From assembly GCF_963169125.1 (NCBI RefSeq), contig NC_084802.1, positions 29,765,107 through 29,829,106 of the forward strand: a stretch of DNA of 64,000 bases. The letters run 5' to 3'. Source of the stretch: Humulus lupulus. Taxonomy: Eukaryota; Streptophyta; Magnoliopsida; Rosales; Cannabaceae. A program made the position numbers and the translations under genes. The notes under the pieces are model-generated. The model was not told the origin of the DNA. It was given only the letters and a program-made list of their open reading frames with translations, and ran no database searches. Positions 1 to 12,500 of this stretch are shown piece after piece (the stretch's first letter is position 1; the number at the start of each line of letters is the position of its first letter).

Positions 1-555
1 CAAGTTGAGGCAGTCAATAAAACGCTAAAGGATACTCTGAAGAAAAGACTTGAGGAAGTGAAGGGGGCATGGCCAGAGCAATTGCCTGAAGTCCTTTGGT
101 CGCACAAAACTTCCCATCGAACAACAACAGGCCATACTCCATTTTCCTTAGCTTATGGATATGAGGCTATGCTGCCTGTTGAGTTAGATCCGCCGTCGCA
201 TCGAAGAATAGCGTACGATCAAGGCTCTAATAGTCAGCTATTGATGGAATCTCTTGATTTGGTCGATGAAAAGTGAGAGCAAGCCCAACTTTGAGTAGCT
301 GCTTACTAGCAAAAGGTCGCCCAGTATTTCAATTCTAAAGTACGTGAAAGGAAATTCAATGTCAGAGATCTCGTACTTCGAAGGGTTTTCCTCAACACCA
401 GCGACCAGGCTGCTGGAGTACTCGGGCCTAATTGGGAAGGATCGTACCAAATTCAAGAAGTCCTCCATCCAGGCACTTACAAACTTGCTCACTTAAATGG
501 AGATCTTATTCCTCGCTATTGGAATGGAGAACACCTGCGCAAGTACTATCAATAA
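1..555 (+). pseudogene. Integrase C-terminal end of Tat pol (element A), with stops
   Basis: Reading frame 1 is homologous to the end of pol in element G (about 55810-56364). It starts in the catalytic-Glu segment (QVEAVNKTLK), continues through the plant-typical block ending in SLAYGYEAMLPVE, and finishes with the RNA/DNA-binding tail LGPNWEGSYQIQ and the terminal YWNGEHLRKYYQ before TAA at 553-555. Three in-frame stops (274-276, 289-291 and 307-309) interrupt the linker between the core and the tail, so the protein is broken. No chromodomain is visible, which fits the Tat lineage rather than chromoviruses. Confidence 0.85.
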
Positions 556-1207
556 ACAATTCTTCTTAAAGAATTGGCTTGTATTAATTTTACTTTTTAC
601 AAGTTATGAAAAAGGGTTGGTCATTTTATGTGACTGATCGCTTATAAGTGTAAGGTCATTTCTTTTATCACTCGTATATACATGTTTTGTCCATTTATTA
701 CGAGAAATAAAAGGGACTGTGCGCAGTCAGCCATTCTTGCCAACTATTGTATTTATTACAAGTATTTGCTCATTACGTATGCTATTTTGCTGTATTTTTA
801 CAAGTTTTTATTCCGAGCAGAAATGTTCGAACAAGTTTCGGTAAAGGCAAGTGACTGAGGACCTAGAGTTCCTCAATCACTTGGGAGGCATATAAGACAT
901 CTAGTAGACAAAGCATATCGAAAGGTATGTAAACACATGAGCAAAATAAGTGAAAGCATGTTGCGGTACTTAGAGTATTTTTCAAAATTTTGTATTTTGT
1001 TAAATCAAACCAAAGTACTATGCTAAGTTTGGTCATGCGAACAGATGTTATAATAAAATAAGGGTATTATAATATCAAAAAGGAAAACTTTTACACCGCG
1101 AGCAGTTACTGCTCGGATGTAATTGTCTGATTAAAAGTAAAAGCTGCCCATGCAGCAATAAAAATAATTGTTTTAAAGTACAAACAAAAAATATAAAAAC
1201 ATTATAA
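556..1207. other. Spacer between pol and antisense ORF of element A
   Basis: This 650-bp stretch follows the pol stop and precedes the 3' end of the antisense ORF. It is AT-rich without a convincing ORF. At the homologous place, elements G and D carry tandem repeat arrays; here I see only short repeated words (for example around tgctcgg/gagcag), not an array. Confidence 0.6.
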
Positions 1208-3834
1208 TCAGGAGGCAGGAGGATCTTGTGGATTTTCCTGGTCGACTACAACTTCGGCTTCATTGTCCACACCTTCCATGTCAGTGGCCAAGGAGATTTC
1301 GGGCGAGGCTGGGATCTTCGCTCTTTCTTCCTCCTCCAAGCGAGAAGCGCATCGGGCTATTTCAGTTTGCCTCATGCACTCAGGAAGATAGCTGAAATCA
1401 GCCCCTTGGTTGTGTTTCCAGAAATCATAGAAACACTTAGACGTGGCACCCTTGTACCTCTCCAGATTGCTGGCGTTGGCTTTTTCGAGATCATTGATCC
1501 GAACCTCCAACTTTTCAGCCTCCTGCCTACTCTCGATCAGGTCCGCCTCTAGCTTTTTGGCGTCGCGAAAGTTGATAAGATGAGACTCTTTGTACTTCTC
1601 CTTTGCCTCAAGGGCTTTGTTCAGAGCAGCCTACTTTTGCGCCATCTCCTCGACCAGTTTATTTTTCTCCTCAAGCAATGCTGCATTTTCCTTCTGAGCC
1701 TCCTCGAGCTGCTCTGCATATTTCTCTTCAGCAGCCTTAAGCTCCTCAGCATGTCGTTGCTCGGACGACTTGGATTGCTCAGTGATGACCCCCGAGCGAA
1801 GCTGGCTGGCAGTCACGGTCAACATTGCCTACGATCAGAACAAAAGTTAAAATGACTATTATAGATAAAAAGATTGTCTCAATAGGAAGAGACAACTTAC
1901 ACTGGCAAGCTCGTTTAGGGTGCGATTCAAGATATGGTCGACATCCATCGACTCTGTCCCAACCATAGCTTCTCGGCTACGCTCGTGCCTCAGGATCCTT
2001 GTCATCCTATCCTTGGCCGATCTTAGAGCGCGGCTCGGTATGTCATCCCATGTTTGGACAAGAGCTGCTAGCTGTGTATGATCAACAGGAGCCGGTGGGG
2101 AAGGGGTCGACTCGACCGGTGCAGGCGGAGTTTGCTGCTCGAGGGGAGAAGGAGGTGGTGTTGTATTTTTTGAAGGACCAGCTGCTGGTGGGTCCTCAAT
2201 GCGGGTTTTCTTGGCCGAGGCTCTTTGCCTCATTCCCCGTGATGCCGCCTGCTCGCCTTCTTCTTGCTCGCAGGGGCATCAGGTGCACTGTACATGTCGA
2301 ACATCTCTTGGATGGCATATCTGCAAGAAGACAAGTACCCGAACAGTTAGATAGTATAAAAAAATGAGTGTGCTATGTCAAAAAAGGAATCAAAGGCAAT
2401 TGTAAGTAAAATACCCGAGCTATAATTATTGGTCGCTACATTATATACTTTACTAATGTTACACTCACTCTCTGGCATGAAGAAGTCTGAATCTAAAGTG
2501 GGAGTGTATTTAAAGTTGTCGTCCCCGTCAAATAAGTGATAGGGAATTGGCAAACTATCTAAGAGCGAGAGATCAGTACCGTTCTCATCTGAAGACTCGT
2601 CGATAGGTGCAAGGGGTTCAGAAGCTTTCTTTTTTCCCTTTCCCGAAGGGGCAGGTGCAGCCGCTCGCGGTGTGCTAGAGGGTTCCTTGATTGTCACACC
2701 AGTTGGTATCCTCCTTTGAGGTTACGACACATCTTGGTGCTGCTCGGGAATTTCCTCACCGGTGGCACTCCCCGTCGTGGACTCCCTCACGTCCTGGTGA
2801 GGTGTCAGAAGCCCGACCAGTCTCAGGTTGGCCTTAGTGACCAGCTGTTTGACGCTCTTCTCTACGTCAGTCATGCTGGCCAGTAGTGCTGCTCGGACCT
2901 CCATTTTTGGAGTAGGAGCCGGTCGCAGCCATGGACCTGAAATATGCTAATTCATTAAGGGGAATGCGGATAAAATACAAGGAAAATAAACGACCAGAAA
3001 AACGAAGAAGTTACCTCCTTGGGTGAAGGCTAGGTTGTTGGCGACCATGTCGGTAGTCAAAAACTACTCTAGATGGTACTTCCCCACATTGGATTTGAAG
3101 GTGGTATCACTCAGGAAAGTGCGGGTCGTTTCTTGGTGGCAGAGATGAAAGAACCCCGTGTTGTCCTGGTTGGGGTTAGATTTGAGATCGAACAGGTACT
3201 TGATCTCGTGAGGAGAAGGAACATGCCATTTTTTATGGCTGTAAAGGATATAGAGTGTGAAAAGCATCCTATACCCGTTTGGAATTATTTGGAAGGGAGC
3301 GACCCCGAAATAATTAGCCACTCCTTGGAAGTAAGGATGAAGAGGCAGGATTTCTCCTCCCTCAATGTGGTACCTCGACCAGGCGCTGAAGGCGCTGCCA
3401 GGAAGGTTTGCCTGTTGGTCGATGGTAGGAAGAAATAAAGTAACCCCAAAAAGTCCATACTTTCTGAGGAAATTACTTATCATCCTAGCAATGATCGTGC
3501 TAGGGGGAGCAAGGTACCATTCGACGTCTGGTCGAATGGCATTGCGAAGACAGGCCTGTGTTTGGATTTCGGGATCAGTGGTTTCAGCTCTACCACTGGT
3601 CGAAGGAATCTCAGCCCGGGCAACAGGCCGATTTTCGGAAGGTTTTGTTGTTTTCTTTTTCTGGGCAGCGGATTTTACTCTACCCATTTTGGATGGACTA
3701 GAAAGAGGTATGTTTGGGGGAATTCGAGAAAAAGGGATTTCTGGAACTAGCAGCGACGGTTGTTCTTCATCCTCGAGCAGTTGGGCTAGCAGATCGTCGT
3801 CGATTGGCCTCTCACCTCCCCATGGATCTTGCAT
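1208..3834 (-). pseudogene. Antisense ORF (aORF) of element A: gypsy-type transposon domain plus coiled coil
   Basis: This gene runs opposite to pol. The first coding exon (3834 to 3015) starts at ATG 3834 (MQDPWGGERPIDDDLLAQLL). It has an acidic/Ser-rich N-terminus, then a conserved domain with AWSRYHIEGG, HPYFQGVANYFGVAPFQ and PHEIKYLFDLKSN, resembling the plant domain filed as 'putative gypsy type transposon' (from memory). A 78-bp GT-AG intron (2937-3014) and a 72-bp one (1829-1900) are visible; a further one near 2320-2410 is likely. The C-terminus (from 1828) is a long Glu/Lys/Ala-rich coiled coil ending in a charged tail (stop 1208). In-frame stops at 3064, 2722 and 1631 break it. The function of this protein family is unknown to me. 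Conserved introns in elements D and G argue that it was a real spliced gene. Confidence 0.75.
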
Positions 3835-3840
3835 GAAAAT

Positions 3841-4315
3841 CTGCAAACAGAAAAGGGGAGATGAGAATCTAATGGCCAAAAGCATCAAGATGTTTAAAAG
3901 TTGGAATAACACTGCTCGTGTATAAAAGTTAAGTTTTTATACGACCAGCAGCATTCTGACAAAAAACACTACATTTCAAGCGAACAGTTTGGAAAATGGA
4001 TTAAAAAACAGAAGTGAAAAGTTTTTCAGAAAAAACTTTTTGACTCTGAAAGGGCGAAGGAAACCCAGTGTTTTCTACAAGTTTAGAAATCGAATTTTTA
4101 CTTAGATTTCACGCCCTAAAGTTATAATCCTAACTACCTAATTAGTTCATCATCCCAGCAAAGTGTTATTTTCCTTCCAAATTCAATACTAATATCTATA
4201 TGCCCATTTACCCCAAAACAGTTCTGTTAAGAACATTCAAGAACTCAGGATACGAAACAGATATAAAAGAGATATTGCATAGCATTTCAACGACTGAAAA
4301 GGTTGATAAACTTAC
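3841..4315 (-). other. Leader intron of element A antisense gene
   Basis: On the minus strand a donor (CTAAGTAAGTTT, GT at 4315) and an acceptor (TTTGCAG, ending 3841) bound 475 bp lying six bases upstream of the ATG at 3834. Elements D and G have introns of 554 and 508 bp directly before their aORF start codons, so this is inferred as a conserved 5' UTR intron. No transcript evidence is available here. Confidence 0.5.
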
Positions 4316-4480
4316 TTAGGTAAAGATTGAAGCAAGTTTCTGAGACACTAAGTCGGTTGGCTGGGCAGAATCTCCGTGGATCGTCAAGGTCGTCTGGGTT
4401 TTTGAGTTTTCTACGCTTTGTTCTTCAGTGTTCTTGAGGAGAAAGTGAAAATTAAAAAGTGAAAAATGATCCTGGGGGAT

Positions 4481-4490
4481 TATTTATATT
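4481..4490 (-). promoter_or_regulatory. Candidate TATA box for element A antisense gene
   Basis: The minus strand reads AATATAAATA here, about 170 bp upstream of the leader-intron donor and about 650 bp upstream of the aORF start. Elements D (32312-32320) and G (60911-60920) have TATA-like boxes at equivalent distances. This supports, but does not prove, a dedicated antisense promoter. Confidence 0.45.
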
Positions 4491-4699
4491 GATTGTGGCA
4501 CTATAAAAGAGGTAATAATGAGATTAATTTTTCGAAGCATGGGGAAACGCAACAGCCGTCAGAAAACTTTTGGGAAACTGAAAATACATGATTGGTTGCC
4601 TTTTTCGAGAAGGTATGGGCGGCTCTGACAGATTTGGTGGGGTACGTGAAGAGTCGGTCTCTTAAGTTTACTTTATGCTAGTCGCAGTAAAATAAATTT

Positions 4700-4727
4700 G
4701 GGGGGGGGGGGGGGGGGGGGGCGCAAA
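4700..4727 (+). promoter_or_regulatory. Polypurine tract of element A, a run of 22 G
   Basis: A run of 22 consecutive G (4700-4721) followed by cgcaaa lies immediately before the LTR start TG at 4728. Its position identifies it as the primer site for plus-strand DNA synthesis. The tracts of elements D and G (gagggggaaaa, gagggggcaaga) contain only five G, so this run is greatly expanded here. Confidence 0.75.
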
Positions 4728-5330
4728 TGTTTACTTAAAAATGGCTCCTGATGACGTGGCAAGAATTTATTACATGTGGCAACGTCAAAATGAAGGAATG
4801 TTGTTCGACAATCGACCAGGTGTTTCTTCCATCCTCAGATCTCGTGATTAGATGCGACCAGTCTGGTCGCGTGCTTCAGTTTATTCCCTTTAAAGATATG
4901 TAATCTTGTAATAACTACATTTATTATTTTCTCTTTATTGCCTTGATACGCTGATATTAAGGATAATTAAGGCCCATTGGCCCATGTAACTCCCTTGAGC
5001 CTATAAATATGAATGAGAAGGCTCAAGGAAGGGACTTTTGAACCTTGAATCTGAATATTCATAGAGGGAGAGTAGAGGGTGATTATCCACCGAAAAGTTG
5101 TAATTCTCCTAAGGCTTGTGAAACTCAAGAACCCTAGTTCTTTGATCACGGCATTGAGATTCAACATCAATAATAACATTAAGTGGACGTAGGTTATTAC
5201 CACACAGTTGGGGCCGAACCACTATAAATCATTTGTGTCACATTTTTACCATTTGATTCCAATCTTGATTTCTTTTTGTTTCATTGTCGTTATTTTGACT
5301 CTGTGTCGTTGGCCAAATCAAGGGTCAACA
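4728..5330 (+). repeat. 3' LTR of element A (603 bp)
   Basis: The repeat starts with TGTTTACTT right after the polypurine tract and ends with GGGTCAACA. A TATA box (CTATAAATAT, 5001-5010) sits about 330 bp before the 3' end, a normal place for the U3/R boundary. The sequence around 5190-5220 (gtaggttattaccac) is typical of the R/U5 area in this group. The partner 5' LTR is outside the window, so boundaries rest on the tract, TG/CA ends and the abrupt switch to family B sequence. Confidence 0.8.
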
Positions 5331-5770
5331 AACGCCCTCCAATTCCCGTTATTCTCAAATACTAATAAAATCATATCCCATTACCCTTTAATTCCCGGTA
5401 ATGCTCTAATCATCAAACCACCCCGAGACTCACCCCGAGCCTCGAACTTAAACATGTTATGACCAAACTGCTAACTTGTTACTCAAAGATCGTCTCATGC
5501 CGAATGGCTCGAACAAATCCACATTATTATGTGGCCTCAACAATAGTTCATCAACATGCATGAAAATACACAATTACACCCTCAACGGACCAAATTACCA
5601 AAATGCCCCTATAATGAAATGTGGACCCACATGCATGCATTTAACATTATATTATAATATAATTCACATCAACATGTACATAATCATTTAATGACATAAT
5701 AAATCAATTATGACCCTCCTGACCTACTAATTCAACCATTAAACCTCATTAGGGATTTTAGGGCATTACA
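5331..5770 (-). repeat. LTR fragment, family B, interrupted by element A
   Basis: Read on the minus strand, this begins TGTAATGCCCTAAAATCCC and aligns over about 430 bp with 62190-62640, including shared blocks such as GAGCCATTCGGCATGAGACG and GGGCATTTTGGTAATTT. It is therefore the 5' part of an LTR of the same family as the one at the right edge of the window, but inverted. Element A cuts it at 5330/5331; the rest should lie to the left of the window. The long LTR starting TGTAATG suggests a Tekay/Del-like chromovirus, but no coding domain is present to prove it. Confidence 0.7.
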
Positions 5771-7104
5771 AATCTCTTCCTACATGATTTGGTAACCTCC
5801 ATACACCTCATGGGAGTTAAAAACATGTCTTCAATAGTCATATTACATAGTGACTCTATGAAATTCAAACACAAATGTGTAACTCTCAATCTACACATTA
5901 TTGGATAATATTTGGGAGTTACAAATTTGTAATTGATTTTGTAATACCAAAATATGTTACATTTGAGCACACACATGTGTCTAATTTTGTAACTCTCAAT
6001 AATATGTTACAAGGTGTGACAAATCACATTTGTGTGACAAATCACATTTTGTCACATAATTTAATCTAATATTATATTATTTAAAATAATATAACAATAT
6101 TAACTTTTAATGACCTGAAGGAGATGAAATTCACTGAATCGTTGATCTTGAAACTTTAGTCTCCATATTGTTAAAATTTTGAAGAATAAATTAAATATCT
6201 GTAGTAAGTTGTTATGTTGAGAGAGTAATTAATGATATTCTAATTTCAGAATAATTTTATTATAAGAAGTATGATAGATTTATAGTTATTTTATTACATT
6301 ATTTTTTCTATACTATATTATTATAAAAAAAAAATTGTTGGGGATATTATTATAATTAAGTTCTTGTTGATATATAGATATGTAAAAAAAAAAAAATTTA
6401 CAAATATACTAATACTTCATGTGGGATGTAAAAGGGGTCACGCTAAAGCTCCTAATTATTAAAAATACTCTAAAAATATACTATTTCAATCTCACATTAA
6501 CTAATAAAATTGACCTTTAAATAATTGATAAGAAAGTCATTATGTATCACCACCAAGTGATCTATCTATTTCTGTAATGATAATGGCCTATTAAGTGTCA
6601 AGGACCTATTGGGTGCATGAAAATTGTTTAGATAAATAAATAAAAACTATTTAAAATATGTGGCTCACTTCTTATTTCATGTCACGATTACACCATAAAT
6701 TTGAGACAGTCACTTCCAAACAACAAAACTAATTAATAAATATTAATTCATGTTTTTAAAAAATAAATTTTTTTAGGTGACCTATAATATCATTACCACG
6801 ACAATCTCGTGATTGAAAAGTTATTAGATTGTCTGATTTTTTTTTTTTTTTTTGTAATGGTTATTTGAGTTGTTTATTAAAGACTAAAATTAGAATAAAA
6901 TTTTGATTTGTAGAAAAATATAATTTATAAAAAAGAAAGAGTTACTGTAACAAGTAAATTATATTGTCGGCCATGATAATTATTTAGGTTCCCCCCTAAG
7001 AAAAAGGTATTAAGCATGGTGGTGTGAACCAAATTAATCAATTATTTATAAGAGTGAATGATATTTGTTTGGATCGACTACATATATATATATATATATG
7101 GATG
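5771..7104. other. AT-rich intergenic DNA, no gene seen
   Basis: Very AT-rich sequence with short homopolymers (poly-A near 6385, poly-T near 6838) and a (TA)n run at 7082-7100. No ORF here resembles a protein. The start (5771-6060) has repeated words such as ttgtaactctcaat and tgtgacaaatcac, suggesting an old degenerate repeat. Confidence 0.6.
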
Positions 7105-7378
7105 TGACCAATTTTCCAAACTTGAAAAATTATTTATATATATTTATATGATATATGCTTTGTGGAATACCTTTTAGTAATTTAGTTGGTAATAATTTGA
7201 CCACGTTAATTTCCATGTAATTTCTATTTAAGCACATAAAAATTAGTAATAGTAGGGGACATAAGTAATAATGATGCAATTAATGTATATAAACTAATTT
7301 TCAAAATAAAAAAATTAAATAATTTATTATCATAAGATAATTTAATGCATTACATCATAATTTTTATTTGGACTCAAT

Positions 7379-7505
7379 AATTCAATTTTATTTGATTGCT
7401 TCACTAAGACAAATCTCTATCTATCATAACTAATAATAATTCAATTTTATTTGATTGCTTCACTAAGACAAATCTCTTTCTATCATAATTAATAATAATT
7501 CAATT
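7379..7505 (+). repeat. Tandem repeat, period 59 bp, two copies
   Basis: The block ttcaattttatttgattgct and what follows it is repeated at 7381 and 7440 with near-identity, and a third partial copy starts near 7499. The much higher identity than the surrounding duplication shows this tandem event is more recent. Confidence 0.8.
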
Positions 7506-7621
7506 TTTTTTTGTGGGAATAATTTTTTATTTGATTGCTCGTGAATGATGTATATATGAATCGACTACAACTATATATATGAATGTAAATGTGACCAAAT
7601 TTTCAAACATGAAATATTATA

Positions 7622-7668
7622 TGTGCTGTGTGCTATGTGGTATGTGCTATGTGGTATGTGCTGTGTGC
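7622..7668 (+). repeat. Short minisatellite, tgtgct/atgtgg variants
   Basis: About 47 bp built from alternating tgtgctgtgtgc and tatgtggtatgtgct units. It lies in the second copy of the 7.1-7.9 kb duplication and is absent from the first copy, so it arose after the duplication. Confidence 0.7.
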
Positions 7669-7915
7669 AATAACTTTTAGTAATTTTGTTGATAATAAGT
7701 TGACCACGTTTCCATGGAAACTCAATTTAAGCACATAAAAATTAGTAATAGGGGAACATAAGTAATAATTATAATTAATGTATAAATTAATTTTCAAAAA
7801 TAAAAAATATTTAAATAATATATTATCGTAAAATAATTTAATGCATTACATCAAAAAAGTTATTCGGACTCAAAATATTCAATTTTATTTGGTTACTCCA
7901 CTAAAATAAATTTCT

Positions 7916-9179
7916 AATAGTGGTAAAAGAGTGATATAATAATTACTACAAGTATGTTTTCTATGTGACAAGATTGCTTTTATTTACTATAATAAACCCT
8001 AGGTCTTCTTCTTCTTTCATAATTTTCATCATCATTTCCTATACTAAGTTCTACATAAGTTGAGTTCAAAATGGTTGGATGAACATGAGAGTGCATGTAA
8101 GTGTGTGTGATTTTGCATACCATACTTTAAATTATATTCTTTGTAAATCATAATTACCTTTGTTAAGGTATGGCTCCATATTCATGAGATTTTAATTATA
8201 ATTAGTATTAGACAATATATAATTAGTATTAGATAAATATTCCAACTTTAGATGTCATTAAAGATGTGTTTTAATTTTGATAATTATATTTAATTTGATT
8301 TAACGATTTAATAAATTATGATAAACTTAATACTTGACTAGATTCTCTTCACGGAGAATAAAGAGGCAAGATCTAATACGGCAAAGATATATATAAAATA
8401 TTAGATATACTCAACTATTTGAGATTGAGAATATGTGATTTCATAATAATTAGTGATAAATCTGTTATATCTTATACCTAAATATCTAAAAGTAATTTGT
8501 TGGTTTTTCTCTTTGGTGGACGAATTAAAATCTGGTATTTCTAAAACTTGTCTCTAGAACATCATATAAATATATATTAAATAATTATATACTTGTATTA
8601 ATCTATAAATGATTGACAAAAGAAAAATATCTAATAATTAATAATAAAATAATACGTCATTTCATAATAAGTTAATTCTTTCTTCTTCTTCTTTTTTCTT
8701 TTTTTATATAGAAATTTATTTTGAGGAGAGGTAGCTTTTAATCTTCCACACAGCCGCAATGGCGGGGCATCATATAATTATTACCAATGCACACTAAATC
8801 TTTTTCTCCTAAAAGTCCAACTAATAAGGCAGCTTCTCTTCCATTTTTATTAGTTCATATATAATTGTAATTAGGAATAATATTGTATGATAAATTTGAA
8901 TGTAATTTATTTAAATTTCAAATGAATTTGATTATAATTCCTGCCAACATACATAAGCACTAGAGACTCTAATGGTAAAGGGTTAAGTGATTAATTATAA
9001 GGAACATCACAAATTTAAGATTTTGAGCGCCTTTTCTTTGAATTTATTCGTAAAATTGCAAACTAATATTCTCAATTTTTTTAATTATTTGTCTTTAATG
9101 GAATTTACAAAAAAATTGATGCTTAATTCTAAATTATTAAAATTTAACATATACATTGAATATCAATAGTTAAGACCAT
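7916..9179. other. AT-rich intergenic DNA, no gene seen
   Basis: No ORF with family resemblance is present. There is a small pyrimidine-rich patch (7998-8050) and a poly-pyrimidine run near 8680-8705. I see no terminal repeats that would define a mobile element. Confidence 0.55.
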
Positions 9180-9551
9180 CTTCAATGTGTGTGAGTTTTG
9201 TGTCAAATTTAGCACAAAAAATTAATGAGTATTATGACCAAATTTGACAATTGTGCTCGATTACGGAAGATGAAAATTAATTAATAATCATTTAATATTT
9301 ATTAAAAAGATATAAAAAATGAAATTTCTTTTAATGAACTTAATCTATTTTACAAAATTTTCTAAGTAAATAAATAACAAAATTAGTCATTAATTATTAA
9401 TTAATAAATCATAATAATTAGTGTAAATATAGTAAATAAAAAAAATAAAATTTATTTCTGTGTTGAATTTAGTTCATGTTATATTTTGTGTCAAATTTGG
9501 TACAACTTTTAGCATGTACTAAAATTGACACTTTTTAGAATGTCATTGAAG
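9180..9551. mobile_element. Possible MITE, about 372 bp
   Basis: The left end reads cttcaatg, then gtgtcaaatttagcac; the right end carries the inverted counterparts (gtgtcaaatttggtac and cattgaag). The interior is AT-rich with no ORF. Inverted ends and small size fit a MITE (PIF/Harbinger or hAT type), but I cannot define a clean target duplication, so the exact ends are uncertain. Confidence 0.4.
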
Positions 9552-12500
9552 TAATATTTTCTTAAAACGAACTAAAATATAGTAATAAACTCTATTTTTA
9601 ACACTTTATTAACTTTGCTCTAAACCATAAATTTAAGGATATTGATTGACTGTCATTATTTCCAAATTTAAGAACCAAATTGATTACCCTTTTTTTCAAC
9701 AATTTATTATGTCAATTGTGTCAAATTCAAGAGAACAACTATCAGAAAGAAACCCTAAAATTCAACAAGTCCATACATGTGAATTAGTGTCTTGTAACGT
9801 AGTAAAATGAGATGAGGTGATGAAGTTCCTTGAATTTAAAGGACAATGTTCTCTCAAAAAAGACTCCACCACCATTTGCAATCATATATGGTATATCGTC
9901 ATGTTAAGTACTTGATATACATGGAAATGAGTTTTTTTTTCTTTCCAATATATAAATAAATAAAATTCAAATCTTTTGGCTGCAGATATATTAATTAATT
10001 TTTCCAATATAAAAAAAAAATCCCTCAAGTCAAAAAATACTTATCCTATATAATATGTATAAAATTTTATAAATATAGATGAATGGTAGACAGCTAACCA
10101 ATGTATGGCATCATTGAATTATTTGAAAAAGAAAAGACCAATGCAACTTGCATTAACAAACAACAGTCACAAATTAATGAGAATAAGTAAATAAATAAGA
10201 CAATTTTTTATTATTTTAACAAAGAGTAGATATTCAAGTCTGCTTATACATACAAATTATATAAAATATGTAGCAAGTGGTTGAGTAATAATTTATGTGA
10301 TAAGCGATAAGACAGTGGGTTTTTGAAAATTTCTATAGGGATCATATTCAAATAGGAGGAGTTGCTTTTCACATTTTTTTATTTTTATTTTTTAATAAAT
10401 ATACATTTAATTTTATTTTTTAAAGTTTTGAAAGGGAACTTGGACTCGAAGTCTAACCTACTTATTTGGAAGTTTTTGCTTATAGAAAATGACTAGAATG
10501 CTTATAATATTCAACTTTGTCACATACTTTATCTTCGAGCTTACATTGACTTGCTTTATTAATTGTCTCCCTAATATTGAACCAAGGTCTTTGCCATCAT
10601 CAACTTGATTTTCAGATTCTTCATTATACAAACATACTTTGAAAATTCCAACTTGTATTTTTGTAGTTTTCTCATATGGAGTCATATATTTTTTTTATTA
10701 TTATATACATTACTTTTTAAAAATAATAAAGGTCATTAAATAGGCTGCTAAAGTTTAGTAAAAGGTCACTATTTTTTCTTTTTAATGGTGACAATTTGCT
10801 GTAGTCTAATTACAGATAATTGTCAGTATATGTCAATTTAGTTGTTTCCTCTAATAATTCACTATATATGTTAAGATGTTATTTTTATTTATTTAAATAT
10901 ACTATGTATGTTAAATTGTTACCTATGAAAAAGACCAGAACTACTATTTATTTTTACTAACAATATTCAATGTACAATATGCAAAAGATTTCAGAAAATG
11001 ATGAGTATTATATTTTAAGAGGTGTTTGGCAAAAATGATTATACATATATTTTTTTTTATAATAATTTTGTTTGATTAATTTTATGTATAATGGTCTTCC
11101 AGAGACATTTTCGACGGACGAAAATTCCAGACATCCAGTTATCATTTTATAAATAATTACTAAAAGAACATTATAAAATATTATATTTTTATTAATTACT
11201 TATTTTAATTTAATGATAATTATAATTTTGGAAATAATTAACTTTAACAAAAAAAAACGAATATTAATAATTATAAGCATAAAAGTGATGTTTCAATTTT
11301 TTTTAGCTATTTTTCTAATACAAGAATTCTATATTAAGCAATTCTTAATGCATCGCTTTCTTGTATAGGTTATCTAATAAAAAATTGGAATATCTTCACC
11401 TAAACTTTATAATACGATTTAATCGAGTATGACATAATTATAATAAACTGAATTACATATATATTAATGCTAGATAATAACTTCAACATATATATATATA
11501 TATATATAATATGAAAAGAAATTAAGTAAATCAAGGATATGAGTGTCATTTGCTTTGTCCATATGACTTGTCGTTTGCTTTTGTTATTGTATCTTTTTAC
11601 AAGCGTTGTCGTTTCGTACTTTGTCTTGACACCTAAATAATAAATATATTACAAATTTATAATGAAAAAAATACATAAGAATAGGTTATGGTACTTATCT
11701 CATACGCTGGAATTATACATACTACTACTCATTAAGCTCAATTGCTTGACGTAAACGTTATACACTTGTTCTCAAAAGAAAAAAAAAACCGTTATACACT
11801 TGTATACGCACATAATTCCATGATTAATTGTAACTCACCAAAAACAAAATTTACATGATTAAGTATATAAATATCTATATATCTACTTTTGATATATATA
11901 GAAGTGTTTTCGAAAACAATATATTTGACATTTGTTCAATAAATATATACATTTATAGTTATTAAATATAAGTAGCGTGTACGTTCTCTAGTTTTATTTA
12001 TAGAGTTTATTAATTATTTTTATTAAATTTATATTAATATCATATAAATTTTAAATAAATATTCTATTTTAATTAAATAATTTATTTATTTTTACTTAAG
12101 TTTATATTTGTTCTAAATTTTTAATTTAAAAATGACAAGAAAAAATTATATATCATATGTTTAATGTAATATTAAATATTATACGTAGATTTTAAATTTA
12201 AGTTTCTTGCTAGTTTTTTTTTTAAAATAATTCGTTACTAATTGAGAGTAAATTATATTAATGTTTAATATGATATTATTTTAATAAGTGAGTTTAAGTT
12301 TAATTAAATTTTATTTAAGTTATAAAACACATGATTTTATTATTTTTAAATAATTATCATTATAAAATATCTCAAAAATATTATTTTTTAATTTTTTTAA
12401 TTATTTATTTTATTTTATTTAAGTTTAAGTAATATTTACAAATTATCGTTAAATATAAAAATATTCTATTAAATATAAAAATATTCTATTAAAATTATCA

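Larger units (their letters stand above)
1..5330 (+). mobile_element. Element A: 3' part of a Ty3/gypsy Tat-lineage LTR retrotransposon
   Basis: The window opens inside the integrase of this element and runs through its pol stop (555), a spacer, an antisense ORF (1208-3834, minus), a polypurine tract and the 3' LTR ending in CA at 5330. The lineage call rests on three things: close similarity of the integrase tail to element G in this window, the antisense ORF between pol and the 3' LTR (known in several Tat elements such as maize Grande), and the polypurine tract directly before a TG...CA LTR. The 5' LTR, gag and most of pol lie outside the window, so the target duplication cannot be checked; the five bases after the LTR are aacgc. 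The coding parts contain several stops, so this copy is inactive. Confidence 0.85.
7105..7915 (+). repeat. Diverged direct duplication of about 330-400 bp
   Basis: Segment 7105-7430 and segment 7585-7915 share an ordered series of blocks: gtgaccaa-tttt-caaac, cttttagtaattt-gttg, ttgaccacgtt, tttaagcacataaaaatt, gacataagtaataat, aatttaatgcattacatca and attcaattttattt. The copies are diverged by many substitutions and small indels. No coding content is visible. It may be an old tandem duplication or two copies of one non-autonomous element. Confidence 0.7.

Noticed and set aside
1226..1855. Plus-strand ORFs opposite the element A aORF
   Set aside because: They are shadows of the coiled-coil exons on the minus strand, Leu/Phe/Ser-rich and without homologues at the matching place in D or G.
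1208..3834. aORF as an envelope-like gene
   Set aside because: It is on the strand opposite to pol, has no signal peptide or transmembrane segment, and ends in a coiled coil; the homologous domain is the gypsy-type transposon domain.
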